DNA of 64,000 bases, taken from positions 124,001-188,000 of the forward strand of contig NZ_JACEZU010000003.1 in the NCBI RefSeq assembly GCF_014042355.1. Direction: 5' to 3'. Below are positions 51,725 to 63,453 of the stretch, one piece after another. The position numbers were made by a program, and so were the translations under genes. The notes under the pieces were generated by a model, which saw only the letters and a list, made by a program, of their open reading frames with translations, searched no databases and was not told the origin of the DNA. Within the stretch, counting starts at the first letter, position 1. The number at the start of each line of letters is the position of its first letter. Origin of the DNA: Rugamonas apoptosis. GTDB taxonomy: Bacteria; Pseudomonadota; Gammaproteobacteria; Burkholderiales; Burkholderiaceae_D.

Positions 51725-51795
51725 AGTTCCCTAATGTGTAAACACCTGGCCGCCGGAACGCGCGGCGTGCATGCTCATGCAACGCAACGTCCAAG

Positions 51796-52077
51796 CTAAC
51801 CGGCTGTCCGCTTGCGGGTAGTCCGCGTTGAGGGAGACGTTGGCGGTGGATCGTAGTTCGCCACATAGGCGTCCACAAGACGTCTGATCATGCGTTGATA
51901 CTGGGTGTGGTGTTTCGCAGCCTCGGCCTTAAAAAAATCCACACTCTTCTTACTCAGCGCAAGGGTGACCTTTACGCCTTCCTCGCGGAAAGCCAATTGC
52001 TCGGGAGGGGGGAGGAAGTCGCAGACAACCTTTACATCGCCAAGCGGCTCATTTGTGTATTTGATTTTCGCGCTCAT
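51796..52077 (-). CDS. brnA: BrnA-type antitoxin
   Basis: A 93-residue protein starting at ATG 52077 (MSAKIKYTNEP). A ribbon-helix-helix-like C-terminal half (VKVTLALSKKSVDFFKAEAAKHHTQYQRMIRRLVDAYV) is typical of BrnA, and a Thr/Arg/Lys-rich tail follows. It overlaps the brnT 3' end by 29 bp, the normal arrangement for BrnTA with toxin first. BrnA neutralises BrnT and represses the operon. Confidence 0.8.
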   Translation of the reverse strand: MSAKIKYTNEPLGDVKVVCDFLPPPEQLAFREEGVKVTLALSKKSVDFFKAEAAKHHTQYQRMIRRLVDAYVANYDPPPTSPSTRTTRKRTAG

Positions 52078-52339
52078 AAATTGCTTTGCCTTTACGCCAG
52101 TAGCCGGCACCAAAGATACGTATGACACCGTTGCGGTAAGTGAAGCGAACGGTGAGGATGCCGCCCTCGACCTCGCCGAAGCAGAAATGTCGCTTTTCGT
52201 CTACGCTGTGCGTCATGTCTTCCGCGAGGACACGGTGTGGATCAGCGAACGCGTATTGAGCCAAAGAAAAAGCTACTCCGTGTTTTTCCTGGTTCTCGAC
52301 GTCCTTGCTTACATCCCATTCGAACCGCACCTTTTCCAT
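52049..52339 (-). CDS. brnT: BrnT-type ribonuclease toxin
   Basis: A 96-residue protein with the BrnT pattern: FEWDVSKDVENQEKHGVAFSLAQYAFADP at the N-terminus, a DEKRHFCFGEVEGGILTVRFTYRNG middle, and RIFGAGYWRKGKAIYE at the C-terminus where RIISARxATxxExxxYE is usual. BrnT is a RelE-like mRNA interferase. The toxin gene precedes and overlaps the antitoxin gene. A CCATA-N6-TATGG palindrome lies 33 bp upstream. Confidence 0.85.
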   Translation of the reverse strand: MEKVRFEWDVSKDVENQEKHGVAFSLAQYAFADPHRVLAEDMTHSVDEKRHFCFGEVEGGILTVRFTYRNGVIRIFGAGYWRKGKAIYERENQIHK

Positions 52340-52371
52340 GAGCCTACGCTAGCATAGTGGAGATAGGAAAG

Positions 52372-52387
52372 CCATATAAACGTATGG
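52372..52387. promoter_or_regulatory. Candidate BrnA operator
   Basis: CCATATAAACGTATGG is an inverted repeat with 5-bp arms CCATA/TATGG, located about 33 bp upstream of brnT in a promoter-like AT-rich stretch. Confidence 0.35.
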
Positions 52388-52495
52388 TGAAAAATACTGT
52401 TATTTGGCGCGAAGTAACTACCGTTCTGCGAACGGGCACCCCCTGCTAAGCAGGTCGGGTTGAGCATAGGGTTTGGCCAAGATCGGGCCAAGGAA

Positions 52496-52711
52496 ATGAC
52501 GCATTATTACCAGTCCAGCTACGGCCAGCGCGTGCTCAAGCAAACCTACAACAGCGGCCCCTCGCTGTTCGACACGGCGCCCGTACCCACGGCCAAGGAA
52601 AAAGCGGAACTGAAGCGGCCCGCCTACGTCAAAGCGGATAAGGCGTTCAAGGAAGCGGAACCGGCCATCCGCCATGAAACCTTCGTGTTGCTGACTTCCA
52701 TCAGCCGCTGA
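52496..52711 (+). CDS. Small hypothetical protein
   Basis: A 71-residue protein starting at ATG 52496, preceded by AAGGAA. It is charged and soluble (MTHYYQSSYGQRVLKQTYNSG, then TAKEKAELKRPAYVKADKAFKEAE), with Tyr-rich beginning and Lys/Glu-rich middle. No family recognised and no clear partner: it lies between the BrnTA module and the TonB receptor. Codon bias is like that of real genes. Confidence 0.5.
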   Translation: MTHYYQSSYGQRVLKQTYNSGPSLFDTAPVPTAKEKAELKRPAYVKADKAFKEAEPAIRHETFVLLTSISR

Positions 52712-52809
52712 AGCCCGGCCCAGGGGCAGTGTCCAGGACGGTTCACTGGTATTTCTGCAACATTGATGAAAAATGCAAGTATGCAAACAGACTCGGCAGG
52801 CAAAGCGAC

Positions 52810-52846
52810 TATAATTTTTGTTACCAACACCGATAAAGGCGTTGGT
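52810..52846 (+). promoter_or_regulatory. TATAAT and leader hairpin before the TonB receptor gene
   Basis: TATAAT (52810-52815) is followed within 8 bp by ACCAACACC-GATAAA-GGCGTTGGT, a stem near the expected 5' end of the transcript. It is about 77 bp upstream of the receptor's ATG. The layout is too short for a cobalamin riboswitch. Confidence 0.45.
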
Positions 52847-52922
52847 GGGTAATCGATCTATTTCCGCTGTATTGCATAACGCTGCCGCGCGGCGCTGGCG
52901 GCATTGATGAGGCTAGCTAGCC

Positions 52923-54848
52923 ATGCGTCATTCCGTGCGCACCCGACATGCCGTATCGTTGCTCCCGTTCGCGCTGGCGGCCGCGCTGGCCGCGGGCACG
53001 GTCCACGCGGAAACCCCGGACAACGGCGCGCTGGCCGACCTGTCGCTGGAGCAGCTGGGCGACCTGGTGATCACTTCGTTGTCGCGCCAGGAGGAGCCGC
53101 TGAGCGGGGCGCCCGCGTCCGTCTACATCATCAGCGCCAGCGACATCCACCGCAGCGGCGCCCACAATCTGCCGCAAGCATTGCGGCTGGCGCCCAACCT
53201 GCAGGTGACGCAAGTGGACGCCCGCAACTATGCGGTCACGGCGCGCGGCTACAACAGCCCGTTCGAAAACAAGCTGCTGGTGCTGATCGATGGCCGCACC
53301 ATCTATAGCCCGCTGTTTTCCGGCGTGTTCTGGGACGTGCAGGACGTGGTCATGGAAGACATCGAACGCATCGAGGTCATCAGCGGCCCCGGCGCCACGA
53401 TCTGGGGCGCGAACGCCGTCAATGGCGTGATCAACATCATCACCCGGTCCGCCCGCGACAGCCAGGGGGCGCTACTCAGCGGCGTGGCCGGCGAGCACGA
53501 GCAATACGGCACGCTGCGTTATGGCGGCGCGCTCGGCGGGGGAGGGTATTACCGCGTCTATGGCAAATCCGCCGTTGCGGGCGACACCGAAACCTCGGCC
53601 CGCAAGTCCAGTCAGACAGGCTGGCGCCGCAGCCAGACCGGTTTCCGTGCCGATTGGGAGCAGGAGCGGGGCGGCCTGACCGTCTCTGGGGATGCCTATC
53701 AAGGTGCCTTGCATCAGCCCAATACGGCCAATATCCTGGTCAGCGGCGCCAATCTGCTTGGCCGCCTGAGCCGCAAGCTGGCTGACAATAGCGACTTGCA
53801 GGTCGAACTGATCGCGGATCACACCGAGCGCAACCAGCCGCTGGCCTTCGCCGAGCGGCTCGACACGCTGCAAGTGGAAGCCCAGCACAGCATCCGCCTC
53901 GGCCAGCGTCACAACCTGGCCTGGGGCGGCGGTTACCGCTACGCCTGGGATCGTGTGGATAATGGTCCCCTGTTCGGCTTCCTGCCGCCTGATTTACGTT
54001 TGCACTGGGGCAATCTGTTCGCCCAGGATGAAATCACCTTATCGCCCACGGTGCGCCTGACGGCCGGCCTCAAGGCGGAGCACAACAATTACACGGGCAT
54101 GGAATATCTGCCCAGCACCCGCCTGGCGTGGACTCCCGACAGCAAGCGTTTGGTGTGGGCCAGCCTGTCGCGTTCGGTGCGCGCGCCGTCCCGCACGGAC
54201 CGCGACTTTTATGCGCCCAGCAAGCCGCTGATCGTAGCCGGCAAACCGTTCTTCGTCTATGGGGGCGGCCCCGATTTCCAGTCCGAGGTGGCCAGGGTGC
54301 TGGAGCTCGGCTATCGTGCCCAGCCGCATCCCAACTGGAACTATTCCGTCACGGCTTTTTACGGCCGCTACGATGGCTTGCGCACGCTGGAACCCCAGCC
54401 TGGCGGCACGCGGCTGTTCAGCAACATGGCCGACGGCCATACGCGCGGGGTGGAGCTATGGGGAGTATGGCAAGCCCAGCCGCGCTGGCGCCTGACGGGC
54501 GGCCTGGTGGTGCAGCATGTCGATACGCAGCTTGCGGCAGGCAGCCATGATGTGGGCGGCGTGGTCACCAACGACCCCAACCGCCACTGGACGCTGCGCT
54601 CGTCCTACGAGGTCAGCGACCACAACCAGTTCGATGTGACCTGGCGCTACACCAGCCAGTTGCCGTCGCCCGTGGTGCCGGCCTATTACGACGCCGATGT
54701 GCAATGGCTGTGGCGTCCGCGTCCCACTGTGGAGCTGGCGCTGGTGGGGCAGAACCTGGTCCACGCCCGCCACCTGGAATTTGGCGCCGCGCCCAACCGC
54801 AGCGTGATCGAACGCAGCGTGCTGTTGACGCTGACGTTACGGTTTTGA
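52923..54848 (+). CDS. TonB-dependent outer-membrane receptor
   Basis: A 641-residue protein: signal peptide (about 1-28, ending VHA), plug domain (about 40-165; ASVYIISASDIHRSGAHNLPQAL, VLIDGRTIYSPLFSGVFWDVQD, IEVISGPGATIWGANAVNGVINIIT), then a 22-strand-type beta barrel ending in LTLTLRF with the terminal Phe needed by BAM. It resembles short CirA/colicin-I-type receptors; the ligand is unknown. No TonB box is obvious before the plug. It is a single gene with a TATAAT and a leader hairpin. Confidence 0.93.
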   Translation: MRHSVRTRHAVSLLPFALAAALAAGTVHAETPDNGALADLSLEQLGDLVITSLSRQEEPLSGAPASVYIISASDIHRSGAHNLPQALRLAPNLQVTQVDARNYAVTARGYNSPFENKLLVLIDGRTIYSPLFSGVFWDVQDVVMEDIERIEVISGPGATIWGANAVNGVINIITRSARDSQGALLSGVAGEHEQYGTLRYGGALGGGGYYRVYGKSAVAGDTETSARKSSQTGWRRSQTGFRADWEQERGGLTVSGDAYQGALHQPNTANILVSGANLLGRLSRKLADNSDLQVELIADHTERNQPLAFAERLDTLQVEAQHSIRLGQRHNLAWGGGYRYAWDRVDNGPLFGFLPPDLRLHWGNLFAQDEITLSPTVRLTAGLKAEHNNYTGMEYLPSTRLAWTPDSKRLVWASLSRSVRAPSRTDRDFYAPSKPLIVAGKPFFVYGGGPDFQSEVARVLELGYRAQPHPNWNYSVTAFYGRYDGLRTLEPQPGGTRLFSNMADGHTRGVELWGVWQAQPRWRLTGGLVVQHVDTQLAAGSHDVGGVVTNDPNRHWTLRSSYEVSDHNQFDVTWRYTSQLPSPVVPAYYDADVQWLWRPRPTVELALVGQNLVHARHLEFGAAPNRSVIERSVLLTLTLRF

Positions 54849-54948
54849 AGCGGCGACCGGCCGGATCGCGCATCGCACCCTTGAAAAACGGGGATCGCCC
54901 CTGATCTGGTCAGAACGGCAGTATTGCCTCGTCGTCCAGGAGGACACC

Positions 54949-55131
54949 ATGATGATCCCTGTCAACACGCTCACGTCGCCCCTCGTCCCAGTGCGCCGCG
55001 CCCACTCCACGCCGGAGCCGGACATTCCTCCACCCAAGCCCGAGAAAGAGCCGCCGCCGGACGAGATGCCGTCGCCCGACCACGCGCCCATCGAGGAACC
55101 CACCCCGCCCCGCGCACCGATCCAGACCTGA
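54949..55131 (+). CDS. Small proline-rich hypothetical protein
   Basis: A 60-residue protein starting at ATG 54949 with a perfect AGGAGG at 54938-54943. After a short start (MMIPVNTLTSPLVPVRRAHS) it is dominated by Pro/Glu/Asp (PEPDIPPPKPEKEPPPDEMPS), probably disordered. No family known to me. The strong ribosome binding site argues that it is real. It lies 100 bp after the TonB receptor in the same direction. Confidence 0.6.
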   Translation: MMIPVNTLTSPLVPVRRAHSTPEPDIPPPKPEKEPPPDEMPSPDHAPIEEPTPPRAPIQT

Positions 55132-55281
55132 CGGGGGGAGCGCTTGGCGCGCCTATGATGGCGGCGGCGGCGCTGCGGCCGGCGCCGGGTGGATTCATAT
55201 GCTTGTTGCATTTCTGTTGCTCGTCGGATACAAATTTATGCCTTTGTGTCCGCCGTCACACAGCCGTAATGGAAGCGTTTA

Positions 55282-55287
55282 TATAAT
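55282..55287 (+). promoter_or_regulatory. -10 element before the 47-residue membrane peptide gene
   Basis: TATAAT 39 bp upstream of the small gene's ATG, with an AT-rich discriminator. No clear -35. Confidence 0.5.
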
Positions 55288-55325
55288 TTATTCACGACAT
55301 CGTTTTTCCGTTCACGGAGGCCATC

Positions 55326-55469
55326 ATGGGCAATTCCTTACACAATAAAATCTATCTCGGCCGCCGCAGCGTAGCAGTGCTCAATAGCAAGCGTGTGCAA
55401 GCGATGATCTGTGTCGGCGCCTTTGCCAGCATCGGCCTCGTGTGGCTGCTGATCCGAGCGTTCAAGTAA
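55326..55469 (+). CDS. Small single-helix membrane protein (47 residues)
   Basis: Reads MGNSLHNKIYLGRR ... IGLVWLLIRAFK, 47 codons ending TAA at 55467. GGAGG lies at 55316-55320 with good spacing and a TATAAT lies upstream. It has a basic cytoplasmic N-terminus (about 1-24) and one membrane helix (about 27-44). Too short for family assignment; such proteins often regulate larger membrane complexes. Confidence 0.55.
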   Translation: MGNSLHNKIYLGRRSVAVLNSKRVQAMICVGAFASIGLVWLLIRAFK

Positions 55470-55602
55470 TCCCGTTGATTGCCATCGCCCATGCGCGGTG
55501 CCGGGCGTCCTTCCACCAGGAAGGCGCGTAGGGACCGGCTTGTCTTGCCGATGTGAGGCCGGGCGCGTACCATGAGGGCCGCTGTTGTCTCTTATGGAAA
55601 AA

Positions 55603-55977
55603 ATGGTAATGAAAAACGAGAAATTGACGCAAGACGAATACGACGCACTGGCCGAAGTGGCGCGCGGCCTCAAGGGCGAACGTGTCAGCGCTTGCGTGGG
55701 CCGCAACACCAAACGGCTGGCCGGCCTCAAGCTGTTCAGCGTGGCCAAGAACGGCCGTCTGTCGCTGACGGACAAGGGCGAACAAGCGCTGTTCCTGCGC
55801 CGCTGCATCCTCAGCATGCGGGCTCTGGCCACCGACCCGAGCGCGCCGCTCGACGCGGACGTGGCCAACTTCCTGGGCAAGAAAGCCCACATCGTGGCCA
55901 ACGCCGACGGCGCCGGTCATATCCTGACGGACAAGGGCCGCGAATCGCTGGCCGATATCGACAGCCAGGGCCGGTAA
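55603..55977 (+). CDS. Hypothetical protein with two LTDKG repeats
   Basis: A 124-residue soluble protein; the start is uncertain among ATG 55594, 55603 and 55609. Two similar halves: KRLAGLKLFSVAKNGRLSLTDKGEQAL (LTDKG at 55-59) and KKAHIVANADGAGHILTDKGRESL (108-112). The LTxKGxxxL pattern is the wing and third helix of small winged-helix proteins, so it may be a tandem mini-wHTH DNA-binding protein (inference). It has no operon partner. Confidence 0.65.
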   Translation: MVMKNEKLTQDEYDALAEVARGLKGERVSACVGRNTKRLAGLKLFSVAKNGRLSLTDKGEQALFLRRCILSMRALATDPSAPLDADVANFLGKKAHIVANADGAGHILTDKGRESLADIDSQGR

Positions 55978-56013
55978 ACGCCCCCAGGCCCGGTCATGCA
56001 GGCGTTGCGCGGC

Positions 56014-56511
56014 TCAGCCCGCGCTGGCCTGGCGCAGTTGCATGATGTCGAGTTTCTTCATTTTCAACATGGCCTGCATCACCCGGCCGGCTTTGGCCGC
56101 GTCGGCGTCCATCAGCAGGGCGGGCAGGATGGTGGGCACGATCTGCCACGACAGGCCGAACTTGTCCTTGAGCCAGCCGCACATTTGCGCGTTGGGATCG
56201 CCGCCTTCCGTCAGCCGTCCCCAGTAATAATCCACTTCCTGTTGGTTGTCGCAATTGATTTGCAGTGACAGCGCTTCGTTGAAGTGGAACTGCGGGCCGC
56301 CGTTGAGGGCGGTGAAACCCACCCCGTCCAGCTCGAAGGCGACCACCATCACGGATCCGGGCGGCTGGCCATGGACTTCCTGGCCGGCCTCGCCATAGCG
56401 CGACACGCTGGTGATTTTCGCGTTGTTGAATATGCTGGTGTAGAACTGTACCGCGTCTTCCGCCTGGCCATCGAACCACAGGCAGGGGGTGATCCTTTGT
56501 AGGTTAGCCAT
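56014..56511 (-). CDS. VOC-superfamily protein (PhnB-like)
   Basis: A 165-residue protein of the PhnB/3-demethylubiquinone-methyltransferase-like VOC group: ITPCLWFDGQAEDAVQFYTSIF at the N-terminus, GSVMVVAFELDGVGFTALNGGP, FNEALSLQINCDNQQEVDYYW, and the closing GWLKDKFGLSWQIVP. It has two beta-alpha-beta-beta-beta modules, usually a small-molecule or metal-binding fold. The catalytic role is uncertain for this subgroup. It is a single gene, convergent with the LTDKG-repeat gene. Confidence 0.88.
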   Translation of the reverse strand: MANLQRITPCLWFDGQAEDAVQFYTSIFNNAKITSVSRYGEAGQEVHGQPPGSVMVVAFELDGVGFTALNGGPQFHFNEALSLQINCDNQQEVDYYWGRLTEGGDPNAQMCGWLKDKFGLSWQIVPTILPALLMDADAAKAGRVMQAMLKMKKLDIMQLRQASAG

Positions 56512-56630
56512 GAGTTGCTCCAGTCGTTGAGGGCATACGCGTCCGGCGCGTGACCCGACGCTGCGGCCAGACTAACAGGATAGCGCGGCGCGGGGCGCGC
56601 GCCTGCGGGCCGCCGATTCACTTGTCCCGC

Positions 56631-60179
<3,549 letters not shown>

Positions 60180-60359
60180 GGACAAGCTCGTTGTTGCGGA
60201 TCAAGGCGCGGTTGGTAGATGGCATACCTTACCATCTGTACACGGCTTTGTAACCTTCGACTTGCATAGGCGCAACCGGGATGTGGCCGTGTTATTTGCT
60301 AGTGACGGGCTGAGCAGATAGGATGGCGGCATCCCTCACGCTTTCACACAGGAATAAAG

Positions 60360-60845
60360 ATGGAAAAACCGATGACCTGGTCCGCCCACGAACTCACCAT
60401 GACGGTCTTGATGACGCCGGATATGGCCAATTTCTCCGGTAACGTGCACGGCGGCACCATCCTCAAATATCTCGACAGCGTGGCCTATGCCTGTGCCAGC
60501 CGCTATTCGGGCAGCTATGTGGTGACGCTGTCGGTGGACCAGGTGATGTTCCTGCAGCCCATTCATGTGGGCGAGCTGGTCACGTTCCTGGCCTCCATCA
60601 ACTACACGGGCCGCACCTCGATGGAGGTGGGGATACGGGTGGTGACGGAAAATATCCAGCAGCGCCTGGTGCGCCATGCCAACAGCTGCTACTTCACCAT
60701 GGTGGCGGTGGATGAGAACCGCAAGCCGGTGGCCGTGCCGCCGCTGGTGCCGGAAACGCCGGAGCAGGTGTCGCGCCACGCCCAGGCCCAGTTGCGCAAG
60801 CAGGCGCGCCAGATGGTGCACGGCGCCAAGAAACACGGCGCCTGA
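60360..60845 (+). CDS. Acyl-CoA thioesterase (hotdog fold, YciA/BFIT-like)
   Basis: A 161-residue cytosolic enzyme: FSGNVHGGTILKYLDSVAYACASRYSG is the hotdog helix with the conserved Asn-His-Gly-Gly and Asp, followed by VDQVMFLQPIHVGELVTF and NSCYFTMVAVDENRKPVAVPPL. It hydrolyses acyl-CoAs; chain-length preference is unknown. AATAAAG-type weak ribosome site before ATG 60360. It is divergent from the hybrid kinase. Confidence 0.92.
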   Translation: MEKPMTWSAHELTMTVLMTPDMANFSGNVHGGTILKYLDSVAYACASRYSGSYVVTLSVDQVMFLQPIHVGELVTFLASINYTGRTSMEVGIRVVTENIQQRLVRHANSCYFTMVAVDENRKPVAVPPLVPETPEQVSRHAQAQLRKQARQMVHGAKKHGA

Positions 60846-60856
60846 CGGGAGCGCCG

Positions 60857-61624
60857 TCAGCGGCCCCAGCGCAGGCGCAGCACCACCCAGTGCGCCAGCA
60901 GCCGGTTCAGCATGGCCAGCCCCAGTCCCTGGCGGCGTGCCACGCGGCGCTGCATGGCCAGCGCCGGCGAGCGGGCGCCGCCCTTGACGGCGAACACGAT
61001 GCGGTTGTTGCCGGCCATGCCCTGGAACCAGCACAACTGCTCCTGGAAGGTGTGGCGCAGCCGGCGCAGCATGGCCGGGTAGAGCGGATCGTAGCTGAAG
61101 ATGTTGGCCGCCAGCACCCCACCTGGCCGCAGCGCGCGCCGGCAATCGGCGTAAAAGCTGGCGCTGCCCAGCGCCGGCGGCAAGCCCGCCTCGTCGAAAC
61201 CGTCCACCAGCAGTACGTCGGCGCAGCCGCTCTGGCTGGCCATGTAGTGCACGGCGTCCGTGTGGATCACGCGCAGGCGCGCGTCGTCGGGCGGAATGGC
61301 GAACTGCTCGCGCAGCGCGATCACGTCGGCCCGCAGTTCCAGCACCGTGATGCGGCTGCGCGGCAGGTAGCGGTGGCAGAACTTGACCAGCGAACCGCCG
61401 CCCAGGCCCACCATCAGGATATGTTCAGGTTGTGGCTGGAACAGGACGAAGCACATCATGGCGCGCGCGTAGCTGAGCACCAGTTCATCGGGGCGCGATA
61501 GCCGCATTTCGCTTTGCACCATGCCCGGCAGGAATTCCAGCGAACGCCAGTCGCCGCGGGTGTGCACCCGTGGCGCGGTGGGGCGTGTTGCCTGGGTGGG
61601 GTGTGGATCGGCTGGTGGTGGCAT
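60857..61624 (-). CDS. Spermidine synthase-like SAM-fold protein
   Basis: A 255-residue soluble Rossmann protein of the SpeE-like group: the SAM-binding HILMVGLGGGSLVKFCHRYLP, ITVLELRADVI, and VIHTDAVHYMASQSGCADVLLVDGFDEAGLP (the usual catalytic D-x-x-D region). It lacks a predicted transmembrane part and the full polyamine-site motif. Many such genes in GC-rich betaproteobacteria are annotated spermidine synthase without proof. The N-terminus is Pro/Thr-rich. It is convergent with the thioesterase gene. Confidence 0.8.
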   Translation of the reverse strand: MPPPADPHPTQATRPTAPRVHTRGDWRSLEFLPGMVQSEMRLSRPDELVLSYARAMMCFVLFQPQPEHILMVGLGGGSLVKFCHRYLPRSRITVLELRADVIALREQFAIPPDDARLRVIHTDAVHYMASQSGCADVLLVDGFDEAGLPPALGSASFYADCRRALRPGGVLAANIFSYDPLYPAMLRRLRHTFQEQLCWFQGMAGNNRIVFAVKGGARSPALAMQRRVARRQGLGLAMLNRLLAHWVVLRLRWGR

Positions 61625-61794
61625 GGATGGCGTGGGCGGTGTGCGCGACAGGGCGTGCTCCGGTTGACGGACGCCGGGGCGTGTTTTTATAGTAGCATGC
61701 GGCCGCCGCGCCGGTCATCCGCATTTACAGATGGGCAATTTGTAGGTACATTGGCGAAAGCCGGGATCAGCCCTGGGCCCCATTGGAGAGAAAG

Positions 61795-62070
61795 ATGTTT
61801 TTAGACCACCCCACCATTACCGCAACCAACAGTTTCACTGAGCCGGACCGTATCGAGCGCCTGACCCGCGTGTACGGCTACGTGGTGGCGCTGGCCGACC
61901 TGGCCAGCAATACGGGTTTCATCGAAAAGTTTTCCCAGATTCATGATCACAAGGGCACGCTGATCGTATTCTGGCACGAGGCGCCCACCGAAGACGAGAA
62001 GGAGTACTTCGTCAAGGCGTGGAGCAGCAAGATCGGTGACGGCAGCACCAACGTCGAACACGAGGTGTAA
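61795..62070 (+). CDS. Small hypothetical cytosolic protein
   Basis: A 91-residue protein from ATG 61795 (GAGAGAAAG upstream). No family recognised. It is mixed alpha/beta: RIERLTRVYGYVVALADLASNTGFIEKFSQIHDHKG, then LIVFWHEAPTEDEKEYFVKAWSS and an acidic C-terminus ending VEHEV. It sits 36 bp before the degenerate diguanylate cyclase gene in the same direction, so the two may be one transcript. Confidence 0.65.
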   Translation: MFLDHPTITATNSFTEPDRIERLTRVYGYVVALADLASNTGFIEKFSQIHDHKGTLIVFWHEAPTEDEKEYFVKAWSSKIGDGSTNVEHEV

Positions 62071-62106
62071 GCGGCGCACCCTGGCGCGCCACGCTTCCTG
62101 GCATCC

Positions 62107-63270
62107 ATGGATATCAAAACACTGCTGCTGGCGCTGGCGCTGGGCAATTTGAGCCTGTGCGCGGCGCTGTTCTTTTTTGAGTACGAGCGCAAGCGCACGC
62201 TCAGCTTATCGACCTGGGCCGTGGCCAAGCAGTGCCAGGCCGGCGCCTGGCTGCTGCTGTATTTGCGCGGCACTTTGCCCGACCTGCTCAGCGTCGGCGT
62301 GGGCAACGGCTTGCTGTTCGCCGGCATGGCGCTGGACGCGGCGGCCCTGTGGGAACTGGCGGGCCGCCCCATCTGGCGGCGCTACCTGGCGCCCGCGCTG
62401 GCGCTGGCCGTGGCCGTGTTCCTGGCCGCTTACGTGGGCGAACTGGACAAGACCATCCGGGCCGCGGCCGGTGCGCTGATCGTGGCCGGTTTCTTCCTGG
62501 CCGGGGTGTTGGCGCTGGCTTTGCGCTGGCGCGACGGCACCATGCTGCGCCGTTTCCTGGTGGTGACCATGGCGTTGCTGTCGCTGGCCGTGGCCGCGCG
62601 CGGCATATTGTCCGCATTGCAGCCCGATGGCTGGGGCTGGGTCAGCGGCACCATGATCCAGTGGCTGGGCCTGGCCGTGCTGTATTTAATGATGCTCACC
62701 AACGCCTTCGGCTACCTGCTGCTCACGCGCGAGTCGCTGCAGGGCGAACTGGACCGCCTGGAAACCGTGGACACGGTGACAGACGTGCCCAACCGGCGCG
62801 GCTTTTATCAGGCGCTGACGCCTTGGATGGCGCTGGCGCGCCGGCCCGGCATGCCCACCGCCTTGATCGTGCTCAACCTGGACCATTTCAAGCGCGTCAA
62901 CGACAATTATGGCCACCCGGTGGGCGACGCCGTGCTCAAGGCCATGGTTGACGTGTGCAAGAAGCAGTTGCGCGACAGCGACCTGATGGGCCGCCTGGGC
63001 GGCGCCGAATTCGCCATCCAGTTGCCCCGTACCTCACAGCAGGATGCGTTGATGGTGGCCGAGCGTATCCGCAACGCCGTGGCCGGCCATCCCGTCAAGA
63101 CCGAGCGGGCCGTGATCAACCTCACGGCCAGCCTGGGCGTGACCACCATCCGCGCCGAGGACAGCACGGTAAGCCTGTTCAAGCGGGCCGACGAAGCCTT
63201 GCAGCAAGCCAAGCTGGACGGGCGCAACCGGGTGGTGGAGGCACGTGCCGAGAGCGCGCTGGAGGCCTGA
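62107..63270 (+). CDS. Membrane GGDEF protein, probably catalytically inactive
   Basis: A 387-residue protein with about seven N-terminal membrane helices (1-205), a short linker and a C-terminal GGDEF domain (about 225-380). The signature reads GGAEF (298-302): Ala replaces the catalytic Asp/Glu. The first metal-ligand Asp of the DxDxFK motif is Asn257 (NLDHFK). GTP-site residues KRVNDNYGH and GD are kept, and an RDSD I-site lies five residues before GGAEF. It is probably a c-di-GMP receptor or GTP sensor, not a cyclase. Confidence 0.9.
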   Translation: MDIKTLLLALALGNLSLCAALFFFEYERKRTLSLSTWAVAKQCQAGAWLLLYLRGTLPDLLSVGVGNGLLFAGMALDAAALWELAGRPIWRRYLAPALALAVAVFLAAYVGELDKTIRAAAGALIVAGFFLAGVLALALRWRDGTMLRRFLVVTMALLSLAVAARGILSALQPDGWGWVSGTMIQWLGLAVLYLMMLTNAFGYLLLTRESLQGELDRLETVDTVTDVPNRRGFYQALTPWMALARRPGMPTALIVLNLDHFKRVNDNYGHPVGDAVLKAMVDVCKKQLRDSDLMGRLGGAEFAIQLPRTSQQDALMVAERIRNAVAGHPVKTERAVINLTASLGVTTIRAEDSTVSLFKRADEALQQAKLDGRNRVVEARAESALEA

Positions 63271-63276
63271 TTAAGC

Positions 63277-63345
63277 AAGAAGTTATTGCAACATGGCCAT
63301 GGCGCGGCGCCCCGGCGACGCCTTGGGCTGGTGGAATTGACTTCC
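63277..63345. repeat. MITE-like repeat, short copy 3
   Basis: Begins AAGAAGTTATTGCAACATGGCC and ends GGAATTGACTTCCA, matching the ends of copies 1 and 2 at about 17 of 22 and 18 of 24 positions by eye. The interior is reduced to about 25 bp of GC-rich palindrome (GGCGCGGCGCCCCGGCG), so it is an internally deleted or diverged member. Confidence 0.55.
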
Positions 63346-63453
63346 ATGGCGCGGCTGTCATCGGCGCGTCATAATCCGCGCTTACTGTGTGAGGATTTTT
63401 CACCTGATATTCTGAAAGCCTTCGCGGTGGTCATCAGAAAAGAGGCTTCTCCT

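Noticed and set aside
52810..52922. Cobalamin or other riboswitch before the TonB receptor
   Set aside because: The leader is only about 100 bp and lacks conserved riboswitch boxes; only a simple hairpin is supported.
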